A stretch of DNA of 20,896 bases. Origin: an uncultured Mollicutes bacterium (lineage in GTDB: Bacteria > Bacillota_I > Bacilli_A > ML615J-28 > CAG-313). Below are positions 1 to 6,847 of this stretch, one piece after another. The notes under the pieces were generated by a model. That model was given only the letters and a program-made list of their open reading frames with translations. It did not search any database and was not told where the DNA came from. The DNA is taken from contig UQBM01000027.1 in the NCBI GenBank assembly GCA_900539265.1, forward strand, positions 1-20,896, written 5' to 3'. Each line of letters opens with the position of its first letter. The first letter of the stretch is position 1. Position numbers and translations under genes: made by a program.

Positions 1-8
1 GGAAAAAA

Positions 9-52
9 GGTATATTTTTAATGACTACTAAATGAGTCAATAATAATATACC
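9..52 (+). promoter_or_regulatory. Long imperfect palindrome just upstream of the first gene
   Basis: Bases 9-26 pair with 35-52 as an 18-bp stem with two mismatches around an 8-base loop (27-34). The outer arms are GGTATAT and ATATACC and the inner arms TGACT and AGTCA. The right arm ends directly before the AGGAG ribosome binding site (53-57) of the gene starting at 67. It could be an operator or an mRNA hairpin near the ribosome binding site. It is not a normal terminator, because no T-run follows it on the plus strand. The pairing is seen in the sequence; the role is inferred. Confidence 0.5.
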
Positions 53-66
53 AGGAGAATACTAAA

Positions 67-432
67 ATGCTTAATGAAGATAAAATTATTATAGATGTTG
101 AAAAAGAAAATCCCCATTTTAAACATCGAAAAAAGCGTAGTAAAATAGCAAAAAAAATTTCATCGGTAACGCCACTACTTGCCATTGTTTCCTTTTTAAC
201 ACTTGGTTTTTGTTTAGATGCTTGGCACCCTGGTTGGGTCGTCTTTCTAGCTATTCCTCTTGTTGAATTAATACTAGGAGTTTTTACTAAGGAAGGCAAA
301 GCTAAATACGTTACTATATCTATTGTTGTAAGTATTATTGGTTATTTAATTTTAGGCTTTTGTTTAGATGCTTGGCACCCTGGATGGTTGATTTTCTTTA
401 TAGTGCCAATTGTTGGCGTTTTAGTGGAATAA
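67..432 (+). CDS. Small membrane protein made of a duplicated LGFCLDAWHPGW unit
   Basis: This 121-residue protein has a charged N-terminus (residues about 1-37, with a KHRKKRSK run) followed by two similar membrane units about 50 residues apart. Each unit carries the identical stretch LGFCLDAWHPGW flanked by hydrophobic segments, giving roughly four membrane stretches. Similar W-H-P-G-W hydrophobic hairpins occur in small Bacillota membrane proteins of unknown function, so no function is assigned. The start is supported by AGGAG nine bases upstream of the ATG. It ends with TAA just before the T-box leader of trpS. No promoter is clear between the two, so partial co-transcription with trpS is possible. 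An antisense reading frame over this gene is judged to be a shadow. Confidence 0.7.
   Translation: MLNEDKIIIDVEKENPHFKHRKKRSKIAKKISSVTPLLAIVSFLTLGFCLDAWHPGWVVFLAIPLVELILGVFTKEGKAKYVTISIVVSIIGYLILGFCLDAWHPGWLIFFIVPIVGVLVE
205..387 (+). repeat. Internal direct repeat, 150-bp period, in the small membrane protein gene
   Basis: Bases 205-237 and 355-387 match over 33 positions with two differences (207/357 and 234/384), including 26 identical bases at 208-233 and 358-383. The offset is exactly 150 bp (50 codons), so the repeat keeps frame and reproduces the LGFCLDAWHPGW unit. The flanking parts have diverged much more, which suggests an older duplication with the core kept the same by selection or gene conversion. 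Confidence 0.85.
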
Positions 433-435
433 AAA

Positions 436-657
436 ACATTTGATATGGATTAGTAACACCCAACTTTCTAGTTAAGTGAGCGATAGATAGTGGAAATATC
501 GTCTAGAACTTGTGCGAATGGACCATTGATGTGAAAAGAGGAAATGCTTTTCCGAATAAACCGCGTTAAGGTTATTGAGGATATAAAAGTCTATTTTATA
601 TTAAAAAAAGGTGGTACCACGAAACTTCGTCCTTTACATTGGATGAAGTTTTTTTAT
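436..657 (+). promoter_or_regulatory. T-box riboswitch (tRNA-Trp-sensing leader) of trpS
   Basis: Stem I can be drawn from ACAT at 436-439 and ATGG (445-448) pairing with CCAT (523-526) and ATGT (529-532), with inner pairing of TTCTAG and CTAGAA. The 5' side of the specifier loop carries an AGTA element. The 3' side has GAA followed by TGG at 519-521, a tryptophan specifier that agrees with the gene downstream. The T-box core GGTGGTACCACG lies at 610-621 and its tRNA-acceptor-pairing bulge reads TGGT (612-615). A terminator hairpin follows. Uncharged tRNA-Trp should stabilise the antiterminator and allow trpS expression. The base after TGG is T, whereas a G discriminator, usual in bacterial tRNA-Trp, would prefer C. 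Confidence 0.92.
622..657 (+). terminator. Regulated intrinsic terminator of the T-box leader
   Basis: Bases 622-632 pair with 641-651 as an 11-bp stem with one G-U pair around an 8-base loop, followed directly by a T-run. The left arm overlaps the end of the conserved T-box element, so terminator and antiterminator exclude each other, as expected for this riboswitch class. Confidence 0.9.
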
Positions 658-686
658 TTTTATACAAAATTTAAGGAGGAATATTT

Positions 687-1685
687 ATGAAAACAATTAT
701 ATCTGGTGTTCAACCATCTGGACGCCTAACTTTAGGAAATTATCTTGGTGCTATTAAAAATTTTGTTGAAATTCAGGAAAAGGAAGAATACGATGAGTTT
801 TTTGTTTTTATTGCTGATTTACATGCAATAACAATTGCTAAAGAGCCTATTGCATTAAAACAAAGTATTAGGAAGCTTGCAGCCCTATATTTGGCTTGTG
901 GATTAAATCCTGAAAAAGTAACACTTTTTATTCAATCGGAAGTTCATGAACATGCAGAAATCGGTTATTTATTACAAACTATATCCTATATAGGTGAACT
1001 TGAAAGAATGACACAATATAAAGATAAAAAAGTAAAACAAATTGAAGGTGTATCAAGTGCCCTATTGACTTATCCTGTTTTAATGGCCGGTGATATTCTT
1101 CTATATAATGCAAGTTATGTTCCAGTGGGACAAGATCAAAAACAACACCTAGAACTAACTAGAGTACTCGCGGAAAGATTTAACAATCGATTTGGTGAAA
1201 CTTTTACTATCCCTAAACCTATTATTACAAAAATAGGCGCTAAAATTATGTCATTGCAAGATCCAACTAAAAAAATGTCAAAATCCGATTCACTTGAAAA
1301 ATCATCAATTTATTTAGATGATCCTGAAAATATAATCCGGAAAAAAATTGCTAGTGCAGTAACTGATAGTGATGGCATTATTAAATTTGACCCTACTAAC
1401 AAACCTGGCATTTCAAATTTATTATCTATTATGTCTTGTTGTACAGGAAAGGCAATTGAAACTTTAGAGCAAGAATTTATAGGTATTGGTTATGGTGAAT
1501 TTAAACAAGCAGTTGCCAATAGTGTTGTAAACTTAATCATTCCTATTCAACAAAAATATGAATATTTTTTAAATCATAAGGAATTGCTAGATAAAATTTT
1601 AGATGATGGCGCTTCAAAAGCTTCCTATTATGCTAAAAAAACCCTTTCTAAAGTAAAAAGAAAGATGGGGCTTATAAGAAAATAA
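687..1685 (+). CDS. trpS: Tryptophanyl-tRNA synthetase
   Basis: This cytoplasmic class I aminoacyl-tRNA synthetase charges tRNA-Trp. Its 332 residues match the usual short bacterial form. The N-terminal nucleotide-binding signature PSGRLTLGNYLGA is at residues 10-22 and replaces the HIGH motif. AGDILLY around 134-140 contains the Asp (D135) that reads the indole nitrogen in related enzymes. VPVGQDQKQHLELTR follows at about 145-159, and the KMSKS loop is at 196-200. The start has a strong AAGGAGG site 8-9 bases upstream. It is a single-gene unit controlled by the T-box leader and closed by a bidirectional terminator. Identity is secure. Confidence 0.98.
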   Translation: MKTIISGVQPSGRLTLGNYLGAIKNFVEIQEKEEYDEFFVFIADLHAITIAKEPIALKQSIRKLAALYLACGLNPEKVTLFIQSEVHEHAEIGYLLQTISYIGELERMTQYKDKKVKQIEGVSSALLTYPVLMAGDILLYNASYVPVGQDQKQHLELTRVLAERFNNRFGETFTIPKPIITKIGAKIMSLQDPTKKMSKSDSLEKSSIYLDDPENIIRKKIASAVTDSDGIIKFDPTNKPGISNLLSIMSCCTGKAIETLEQEFIGIGYGEFKQAVANSVVNLIIPIQQKYEYFLNHKELLDKILDDGASKASYYAKKTLSKVKRKMGLIRK

Positions 1686-1688
1686 ATG

Positions 1689-1741
1689 AAAAGACATTAG
1701 TTCTAAACTTTTCTTTTGAAAATGTTTAGCTAATGTCTTTT
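1689..1741. terminator. Bidirectional terminator between trpS and the lctD operon
   Basis: Bases 1689-1700 (AAAAGACATTAG) pair with 1730-1741, and an inner CTAAAC/GTTTAG stem (1703-1708 with 1724-1729) extends the hairpin. The structure ends in a T-run on the plus strand and begins with an A-run that gives T residues on the minus strand. It lies between two convergent genes whose stop codons are a few bases away, so it probably ends transcription from both sides. Confidence 0.9.
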
Positions 1742-1742
1742 T

Positions 1743-3152
1743 TTAATCAATAATTTTGCCAGGATTTAAAATATGATGAGGATCAAAAACATCCTTAATA
1801 CCTCGCATTATTTTAACCTGATTTGCACCTAAAAGTTCTTTCATATAAACTTTTTTAGCATAACCAATTCCATGTTCGCCAGAAACAAGACCTCCTACTT
1901 CTTTGGCTTTTTGATACATATCATTAAATATATCATTTAATTTTTTAATAAATACATCATCTGAATAATTGTCTTTACAAATATAAATGTGTAAATTTCC
2001 ATCTCCTGCATGACCAAATGATGGAATTCTTATTTGATATTTTTTAGCAAGTTCATATGTAAATTTTATGTAATTAGCAATTTCGCTACGAGGAACAACC
2101 ACATCACATTCATCCATTTGAGTTGTAGATGCCTTTATTGCCTCTAGGAAAGCTCCTCTCGCTTTCCATACTGCTTCTTTTCTTTCTTCTGTATCAACAA
2201 TAAATACATCCGTCGCCCCCAATTTTTCTAAACATATATCAGCTGCAACTTGATAATTATATTTTAATTCTTCTTTATTTCTACCTTCAAAAGTAAGTAA
2301 AAGATACGAATCACTTTTAGTATCAGGAAATTTTTTTCCCAAAAACTCTTCCGCAAATAATATTGTATTTCTTTCAAAAAATTCAATTGCGGTTGGTGAT
2401 ACTTTAGCTTTAATTATTTCTGGAACAGCATCCAATCCATCTTGCTCTGTTTTAAAAGGAACTAGTAAACTAATACTTTCAATAGGTTTTGGTTCTAATT
2501 TTAAAATAGCTTTTGTAATAATTCCTAAGGTTCCTTCACTACCAATCATAAGTTGTTTTAAAGGATAGCCAGTTGAATCTTTTACAACCTTTCGCCCAAA
2601 CCACTCAATATCACCATTAGGTAAAACAACTTCTACTGCTCTAACCCAATCTCTTGTAACACCATATTTAACAGCTCGCATACCACCAGCATTAGTTGCA
2701 ATATTCCCTCCAATTGTTGCACTTTTTTCTCCTGGATCTGGTGCGTAAAAATATCCTTTTGGTTCTACATAATCATATATTTCCATTAAAAGTACACCAG
2801 GTTCTACAGTTAAAGTCAAATTAGCCTCATCTAATTCAAGAATTTTATTCATTTTAGAAGTATTAATAATAATTCCACCATATAAAGGAACACAAGCTCC
2901 AACAAGACCAGTGCCGCTACCTCGTACCACTACTGGAATATAATGTTCATTTGCATATTTCATTATATTTGATATTTCTTTAGTAGTTCTGACATAAAGC
3001 ATTACTTCTGGTTTTCCTGTAACTGTACCTAACTCATCTTTCATAAAATCTTCAGAAATATTTGTTCCCCAAATAAAATCTTCTTCACTGACAATGCTCT
3101 TCAAATATTCCAAATCTTCTTGATTAATTTTATTATATTTTACGTCTTTCAT
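1743..3152 (-). CDS. lctD: FAD-linked D-lactate dehydrogenase subunit of a confurcating Ldh-Etf complex
   Basis: The 469-residue protein belongs to the GlcD/LDH family (PCMH-type FAD domain followed by the FAD-oxidase C-terminal domain). Visible marks are RGSGTGLVGACVP near residue 77, GEKSATIGGNIATNAGG near 142 (FAD binding), IGSEGTLGIITKA near 203, and the C-terminal FGHAGDGNLHIYI and SGEHGIG motifs. The gene follows etfB and etfA with an 8-bp gap and has a strong AGGAGG site. This is the order of lctB-lctC-lctD in Acetobacterium woodii, where the complex oxidises D-lactate to pyruvate with NAD+ at the expense of reduced ferredoxin. No glcE or glcF is nearby, which argues against membrane glycolate oxidase. 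The proposed substrate is D-lactate made by MurQ in the same operon; this is inferred. Confidence 0.88.
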   Translation of the reverse strand: MKDVKYNKINQEDLEYLKSIVSEEDFIWGTNISEDFMKDELGTVTGKPEVMLYVRTTKEISNIMKYANEHYIPVVVRGSGTGLVGACVPLYGGIIINTSKMNKILELDEANLTLTVEPGVLLMEIYDYVEPKGYFYAPDPGEKSATIGGNIATNAGGMRAVKYGVTRDWVRAVEVVLPNGDIEWFGRKVVKDSTGYPLKQLMIGSEGTLGIITKAILKLEPKPIESISLLVPFKTEQDGLDAVPEIIKAKVSPTAIEFFERNTILFAEEFLGKKFPDTKSDSYLLLTFEGRNKEELKYNYQVAADICLEKLGATDVFIVDTEERKEAVWKARGAFLEAIKASTTQMDECDVVVPRSEIANYIKFTYELAKKYQIRIPSFGHAGDGNLHIYICKDNYSDDVFIKKLNDIFNDMYQKAKEVGGLVSGEHGIGYAKKVYMKELLGANQVKIMRGIKDVFDPHHILNPGKIID

Positions 3153-3160
3153 AAATCCTC

Positions 3161-4372
3161 CTATATTAAACCTTTATCCTTTTTTATATTGGCAATTAAA
3201 TTAGGAACAACTTTATAAATATCACCAACAATACCATAATGTGATACATCAAAAATTGCTGCAGAAGGATTATCATTTACTGAAATAATCAATTCACTAC
3301 CATTCATACCAGCAGTATATTGAACAGCACCACTTATTCCTAAATTTATAATCAATTTAGGAGCAACAGTTCTACCACTTAAACCAATTTGGAATTTAGC
3401 ATCTTTCCATCCCGCCTCAATTAGAGGCCTGGTTACCGCAACAACACCGCCAAGAAGATTTGCTAATTCTTCTGCCATCTGTAAGTCCTCTTTAGATTTA
3501 AAAGCTCTTCCACAAGCTATGATAACATCTGCTTCAGAAATATCTGTAACCTTCTCTTTTTCTTTACTATCAATAGTTCTAATATTACTACTCATATCTA
3601 GTTTATTAATGTCCATATAAACCTTTTCACCAAAAGGTACAACTTTATCAGGCTTTTTAAAAATCTTATAGCGAACAGTAGCCATTTGAGGACGATTATT
3701 TGGACAAATAATTTGAGCCATAACATTTCCTCCAAAGGCTGGTCGAACTTGAATTAAATCAGTATTTTCTTTCATCCCAAGCATTGTACAATCAGCAGTT
3801 AACCCTGTTCTAAAATGAGCTGCTATCCTTGGAGCTAAACTTCTACCAAGCGAAGTTCCTCCATATAAAACAACTGTTGGATGAATTTTATTTATAAAAT
3901 CTTCAAGACATCTAGCATATCGTTCCATATTGAATTTCTCGTATTCTGAGCTTTCATAAATAAATATTTTATCTACTCCATACTCTAAAATTTCAGTCAA
4001 ATATTTATCATTATTTTTCTTTGAACCAATTAAAATAGCATAAACAGGATGTTTAATTACTTCCGCAAGTTCTTTTGCCTTCCCAATTAGTTCAAATGAT
4101 ACAGGATGAATGCCATCTAAATCAGTTTCAATAAAAACACTAATACCTCGCCATAACTTTTTATCAATTTTGGGAGTTAAATCCTTTTCAATAATTTCTG
4201 TTACTAATCCATCCGGTCCTTTTTTTACACATAAACCACAATTTTTACATCCAGCTGTAAAATTTAGTTTTCCATCTATATATTCAAGCCCACCAAAAGG
4301 GCATACTTTCATCACTGCCTCAACAGTTTGATGATTAATTTTATCCTGATTTATTACTAACTTTTTAGCCAT
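3161..4372 (-). CDS. lctC: Electron transfer flavoprotein alpha subunit with N-terminal iron-sulfur extension (LctC type)
   Basis: The 403-residue protein is about 70 residues longer than a plain EtfA. The extra N-terminus has Cys24 (in CPFGG), Cys42, Cys45 and Cys48 (C-x2-C-x2-C), enough for one [4Fe-4S] cluster in a ferredoxin-like fold. The rest is a normal EtfA: an N-terminal alpha/beta domain from about residue 75, then the FAD domain with SGRTVAPKLIINLGISGA and the NDNPSAAIF segment near the C-terminus. The alternative family motif GAxQH reads GAVQY here. A cluster-bearing EtfA is the mark of the lactate dehydrogenase/Etf confurcating complex of A. woodii. Gaps of 8 bp separate it from etfB before and lctD after, and it has a GGTGAT ribosome binding site. 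Confidence 0.9.
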   Translation of the reverse strand: MAKKLVINQDKINHQTVEAVMKVCPFGGLEYIDGKLNFTAGCKNCGLCVKKGPDGLVTEIIEKDLTPKIDKKLWRGISVFIETDLDGIHPVSFELIGKAKELAEVIKHPVYAILIGSKKNNDKYLTEILEYGVDKIFIYESSEYEKFNMERYARCLEDFINKIHPTVVLYGGTSLGRSLAPRIAAHFRTGLTADCTMLGMKENTDLIQVRPAFGGNVMAQIICPNNRPQMATVRYKIFKKPDKVVPFGEKVYMDINKLDMSSNIRTIDSKEKEKVTDISEADVIIACGRAFKSKEDLQMAEELANLLGGVVAVTRPLIEAGWKDAKFQIGLSGRTVAPKLIINLGISGAVQYTAGMNGSELIISVNDNPSAAIFDVSHYGIVGDIYKVVPNLIANIKKDKGLI

Positions 4373-4380
4373 TCTATCAC

Positions 4381-5169
4381 CTATATATATTTTTTATCCT
4401 TTAATATTTTTGTAAGGCTATCTATTTGCTCATCTAACGAACCTTTAATAACAATTTTATCCGTATTCTTTGATGGCGGAAACATCTTTTCAACTTGTGT
4501 TGGCGAGCCTTTTAACCCATAGTGACTTTCATCTTGATCAACTACGTCTGAAAAAGTTACAACAGGAATCTCAATGTTTTGAAAATTCTTTCCCCTTTTG
4601 TAAGATGGTAATCTTGGAGTAATATGCCCTTTATCAATAGTAATTAGACAAGGGAGTTTTACCTCATAAGTTTCAATAGTTTTATCCATTTGAGCTCTTA
4701 CTATAATAGAGTCGTCTTTTACTTCCAAAACTTTTTCAACATAAGCGACATGTGGAATCTGAAGGTATTCAGCCATCTCTGCTCCTACTTGAGCAGTATC
4801 CCCATCTGTTGTTTGTTTACCACATATAATTAAATCAAAATTACCTAATTTTTTAATACCTTGACTAATAGTATAAGCAGTTGCAACAACATCTGCTCCT
4901 CCAAATTTTCTATCGCTTATTAGAAGCGCCTCATCACATCCCATCCAAAGAGACTCTTCCAAAACAGCTTTAGCAGGACCTGGTCCCATTGAAATAGTCT
5001 TAATAGTAGCACCATTTTTTTCTTTAATTCTAAGAGCCGTTTCAATTCCATATAAATCATATGGATTCATTTTTGTATTGTTTCCATCTCTAATCAATAC
5101 TCCTGTTACAGGATCAATCTTTACATCTGAAGATGCAGGAACCTGTTTTATACATACAACAATATTCAT
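4381..5169 (-). CDS. lctB: Electron transfer flavoprotein beta subunit (LctB type)
   Basis: The 262-residue protein starts MNIVVCIKQVP, typical of EtfB, and carries GGADVVATAYTI near residue 87 and CGKQTTDGDTAQVG near 114. The latter is the TDGDTAQV loop that binds AMP in ordinary Etfs and a second FAD in bifurcating Etfs. With LctC it forms the heterodimer that joins NAD, ferredoxin and the lactate dehydrogenase. It is the first gene of the lctBCD set, 14 bp after the hydrolase stop, with AGGTGA just upstream of the ATG. No acyl-CoA dehydrogenase, crotonase or fixCX gene is nearby, so a butyryl-CoA or FixABCX role is unlikely. Confidence 0.9.
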   Translation of the reverse strand: MNIVVCIKQVPASSDVKIDPVTGVLIRDGNNTKMNPYDLYGIETALRIKEKNGATIKTISMGPGPAKAVLEESLWMGCDEALLISDRKFGGADVVATAYTISQGIKKLGNFDLIICGKQTTDGDTAQVGAEMAEYLQIPHVAYVEKVLEVKDDSIIVRAQMDKTIETYEVKLPCLITIDKGHITPRLPSYKRGKNFQNIEIPVVTFSDVVDQDESHYGLKGSPTQVEKMFPPSKNTDKIVIKGSLDEQIDSLTKILKDKKYI

Positions 5170-5183
5170 TTTTTCACCTATCC

Positions 5184-5927
5184 TTATTTTTTATTTATAA
5201 ACTCCATTACTTTTTCATTTAATATTTTTCGATACATTACTTTAGTATAGCAGTGCTCTGATCCATTAATTAATACATATTCACTATTTGGATATAATTC
5301 ATCATATTTTTTACTATACATTGGTGGAACTGACTGATCAGCTTTGCCCTGAATAATCAAAACAGGGAGTTCAAAAGTCTCTATATCTTTATACATATCA
5401 TACCCTTCGAGGGTTTTATCCATTTTAATATTCATATAATATCCACCCATATCAATATTACCATTCTCATCGATCAAATGGTTTTCAAAACGACTATGAA
5501 TCAATTTGGCAATATTTCCTGCTGGAGATAATAGAATCAACTTGGTTATATAATCTTTCATTTCAAGTGAAATACGACTTGCAACAGCACCACCCATTGA
5601 AAAACCTAATAATATTATCTTTCTATTATTATTCAGTATAAATGCTTCTTTGATAATATTTCTAGCATCCTCTAATTCTGTAAAAAAAGTAAAATCTTCA
5701 AAATTTCCATCACTTTCCCCACTTCCCATAAAATCATACCTTAAAGTAGCAATTTTATTATCCGTTAGTGTCTGAGTAAGTTGTTTAAATAAATACCCAT
5801 TTTCATTCTTATGACCAGTAAACCCATGCAACATCACAACAAGATCCGTAAATTCAGATTCTGGTTTTGAAAATAATCCTCTTAATGTATAGCCATTTGA
5901 AATTAATTCACAAAATTCAATTTTCAT
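5184..5927 (-). CDS. Alpha/beta hydrolase, probable esterase
   Basis: The 247-residue cytoplasmic protein has a full alpha/beta-hydrolase set: an oxyanion-hole HGFTG near residue 34, the nucleophile elbow GFSMGG near 108, an acidic residue in GKADQSVPP near 195 and the histidine in GSEHCYT near 223. The fold and spacing resemble the Est1E/LJ0536-type esterases and Hydrolase_4 proteins. It lies inside the operon, overlapping the end of murQ by 11 bp and 14 bp before etfB. The substrate cannot be read from the sequence. A sugar-ester role, such as removing O-acetyl groups that would block O-6 phosphorylation of MurNAc, would suit the context but is conjecture. The ribosome binding site is weak (GGGGAA), so translational coupling to murQ is likely. 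Confidence 0.8.
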   Translation of the reverse strand: MKIEFCELISNGYTLRGLFSKPESEFTDLVVMLHGFTGHKNENGYLFKQLTQTLTDNKIATLRYDFMGSGESDGNFEDFTFFTELEDARNIIKEAFILNNNRKIILLGFSMGGAVASRISLEMKDYITKLILLSPAGNIAKLIHSRFENHLIDENGNIDMGGYYMNIKMDKTLEGYDMYKDIETFELPVLIIQGKADQSVPPMYSKKYDELYPNSEYVLINGSEHCYTKVMYRKILNEKVMEFINKK

Positions 5928-6843
5928 TTTTATTCCCCATATTTTCTTTTAAAATTTTATTAATATTTCTATTATACTTCTTTAATAACATAGCTATCTT
6001 TTTTTTATCTTTAGTATCTAAAAGATATGATAAAATAACTGCTTTGACATCATGATACTCATTAAACAATTGGGTTGCTTCTTCTTTACTATAATCAGTT
6101 GTTTCACAAATAATTGCAATACTTCTTGCAACTAACTTTTCATTAGTAGCTTTTAAATCAACCATTAAATTTTGATATACTTTACCAAGTTTAATCATAG
6201 AAGCAGTAGAAAGCATATTACAAACTAATTTTTGAGCTGTTCCTGATTTCATTCTCGTTGAACCTGTTATTGCCTCAGCACCAGTAATAACTTCTACAGG
6301 AAAGTCAACCATTTTAGCAAGAATAGATTCTTTAGAAGTTGTAATACAGCCACAACTAGCCCCAACATTTTTTGCATATTCAATACCACCAATTACATAA
6401 GGAGTTCTACCGCTTGCAGCAATTCCAACAACAACATCTTGCTTTGATAAGTTAATGTTCTTTAAATCCTCTACCGAAAGTTCTTTTGAATCCTCTGCTT
6501 TTTCTACTGCCTTTACTAAAGCCTGTTTACCCCCTGCAATTAAGCCAATAACCATATTTTGATCAACCCCAAAAGTTGGTGGACATTCTGATGCATCAAG
6601 GACACCAATTCTACCTGAGGTTCCAGCTCCAATATAAATCAATCTCCCCTTATTCTCAAAAGCTTCAACAATTCTATCTACTAATAATTTTATTTGAGGT
6701 AAAGCTTTTTCTACTGCAAGTGGAACTTTTTTATCCTCAGTATTTATTTTTTTCAAAATCTCTATTGTTGATAGCCTATCAATATCCATTGTATTTTGAT
6801 TTCTAGATTCAGTTGTAATTTGTTTAATATTAATTTCACTCAT
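5917..6843 (-). CDS. murQ: N-acetylmuramic acid 6-phosphate etherase
   Basis: MurQ cleaves the lactyl ether of MurNAc-6-phosphate to GlcNAc-6-phosphate and D-lactate in the cytoplasm. The 308-residue length is normal. The SIS-fold signature GAGTSGRIGVLDASECPPTFG is at residues about 72-92, with Glu86 in the place of the catalytic Glu83 of the E. coli enzyme, and Glu117 in EKAEDS matching Glu114. SGRTPYVIGG and EAITGSTRMKSGTAQK follow as expected. It begins 4 bp after anmK with GAGGAA upstream and ends with TGA inside the start of the next gene, which shows that TGA is a stop here. Its two products feed nagB (via NagA, not in the window) and, by inference, the lctBCD complex encoded just downstream. 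Confidence 0.97.
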   Translation of the reverse strand: MSEINIKQITTESRNQNTMDIDRLSTIEILKKINTEDKKVPLAVEKALPQIKLLVDRIVEAFENKGRLIYIGAGTSGRIGVLDASECPPTFGVDQNMVIGLIAGGKQALVKAVEKAEDSKELSVEDLKNINLSKQDVVVGIAASGRTPYVIGGIEYAKNVGASCGCITTSKESILAKMVDFPVEVITGAEAITGSTRMKSGTAQKLVCNMLSTASMIKLGKVYQNLMVDLKATNEKLVARSIAIICETTDYSKEEATQLFNEYHDVKAVILSYLLDTKDKKKIAMLLKKYNRNINKILKENMGNKNEN

Positions 6844-6847
6844 ATAT

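Noticed and set aside
18..299. 93-residue minus-strand reading frame over the small membrane protein gene
   Set aside because: It lies antisense to a gene with a good ribosome binding site, and its hydrophobic content mirrors the opposite strand. It has no start signal of its own.
1743..5169. Glycolate oxidase or butyryl-CoA/Etf complex
   Set aside because: No glcE/glcF or acyl-CoA dehydrogenase genes are near, and the EtfA has the iron-sulfur extension typical of the lactate dehydrogenase complex.
5917..5927. Possible TGA-as-Trp coding (Mycoplasma code)
   Set aside because: murQ ends at TGA with normal family length and overlaps the next gene in the usual way; tryptophan is coded by TGG throughout.
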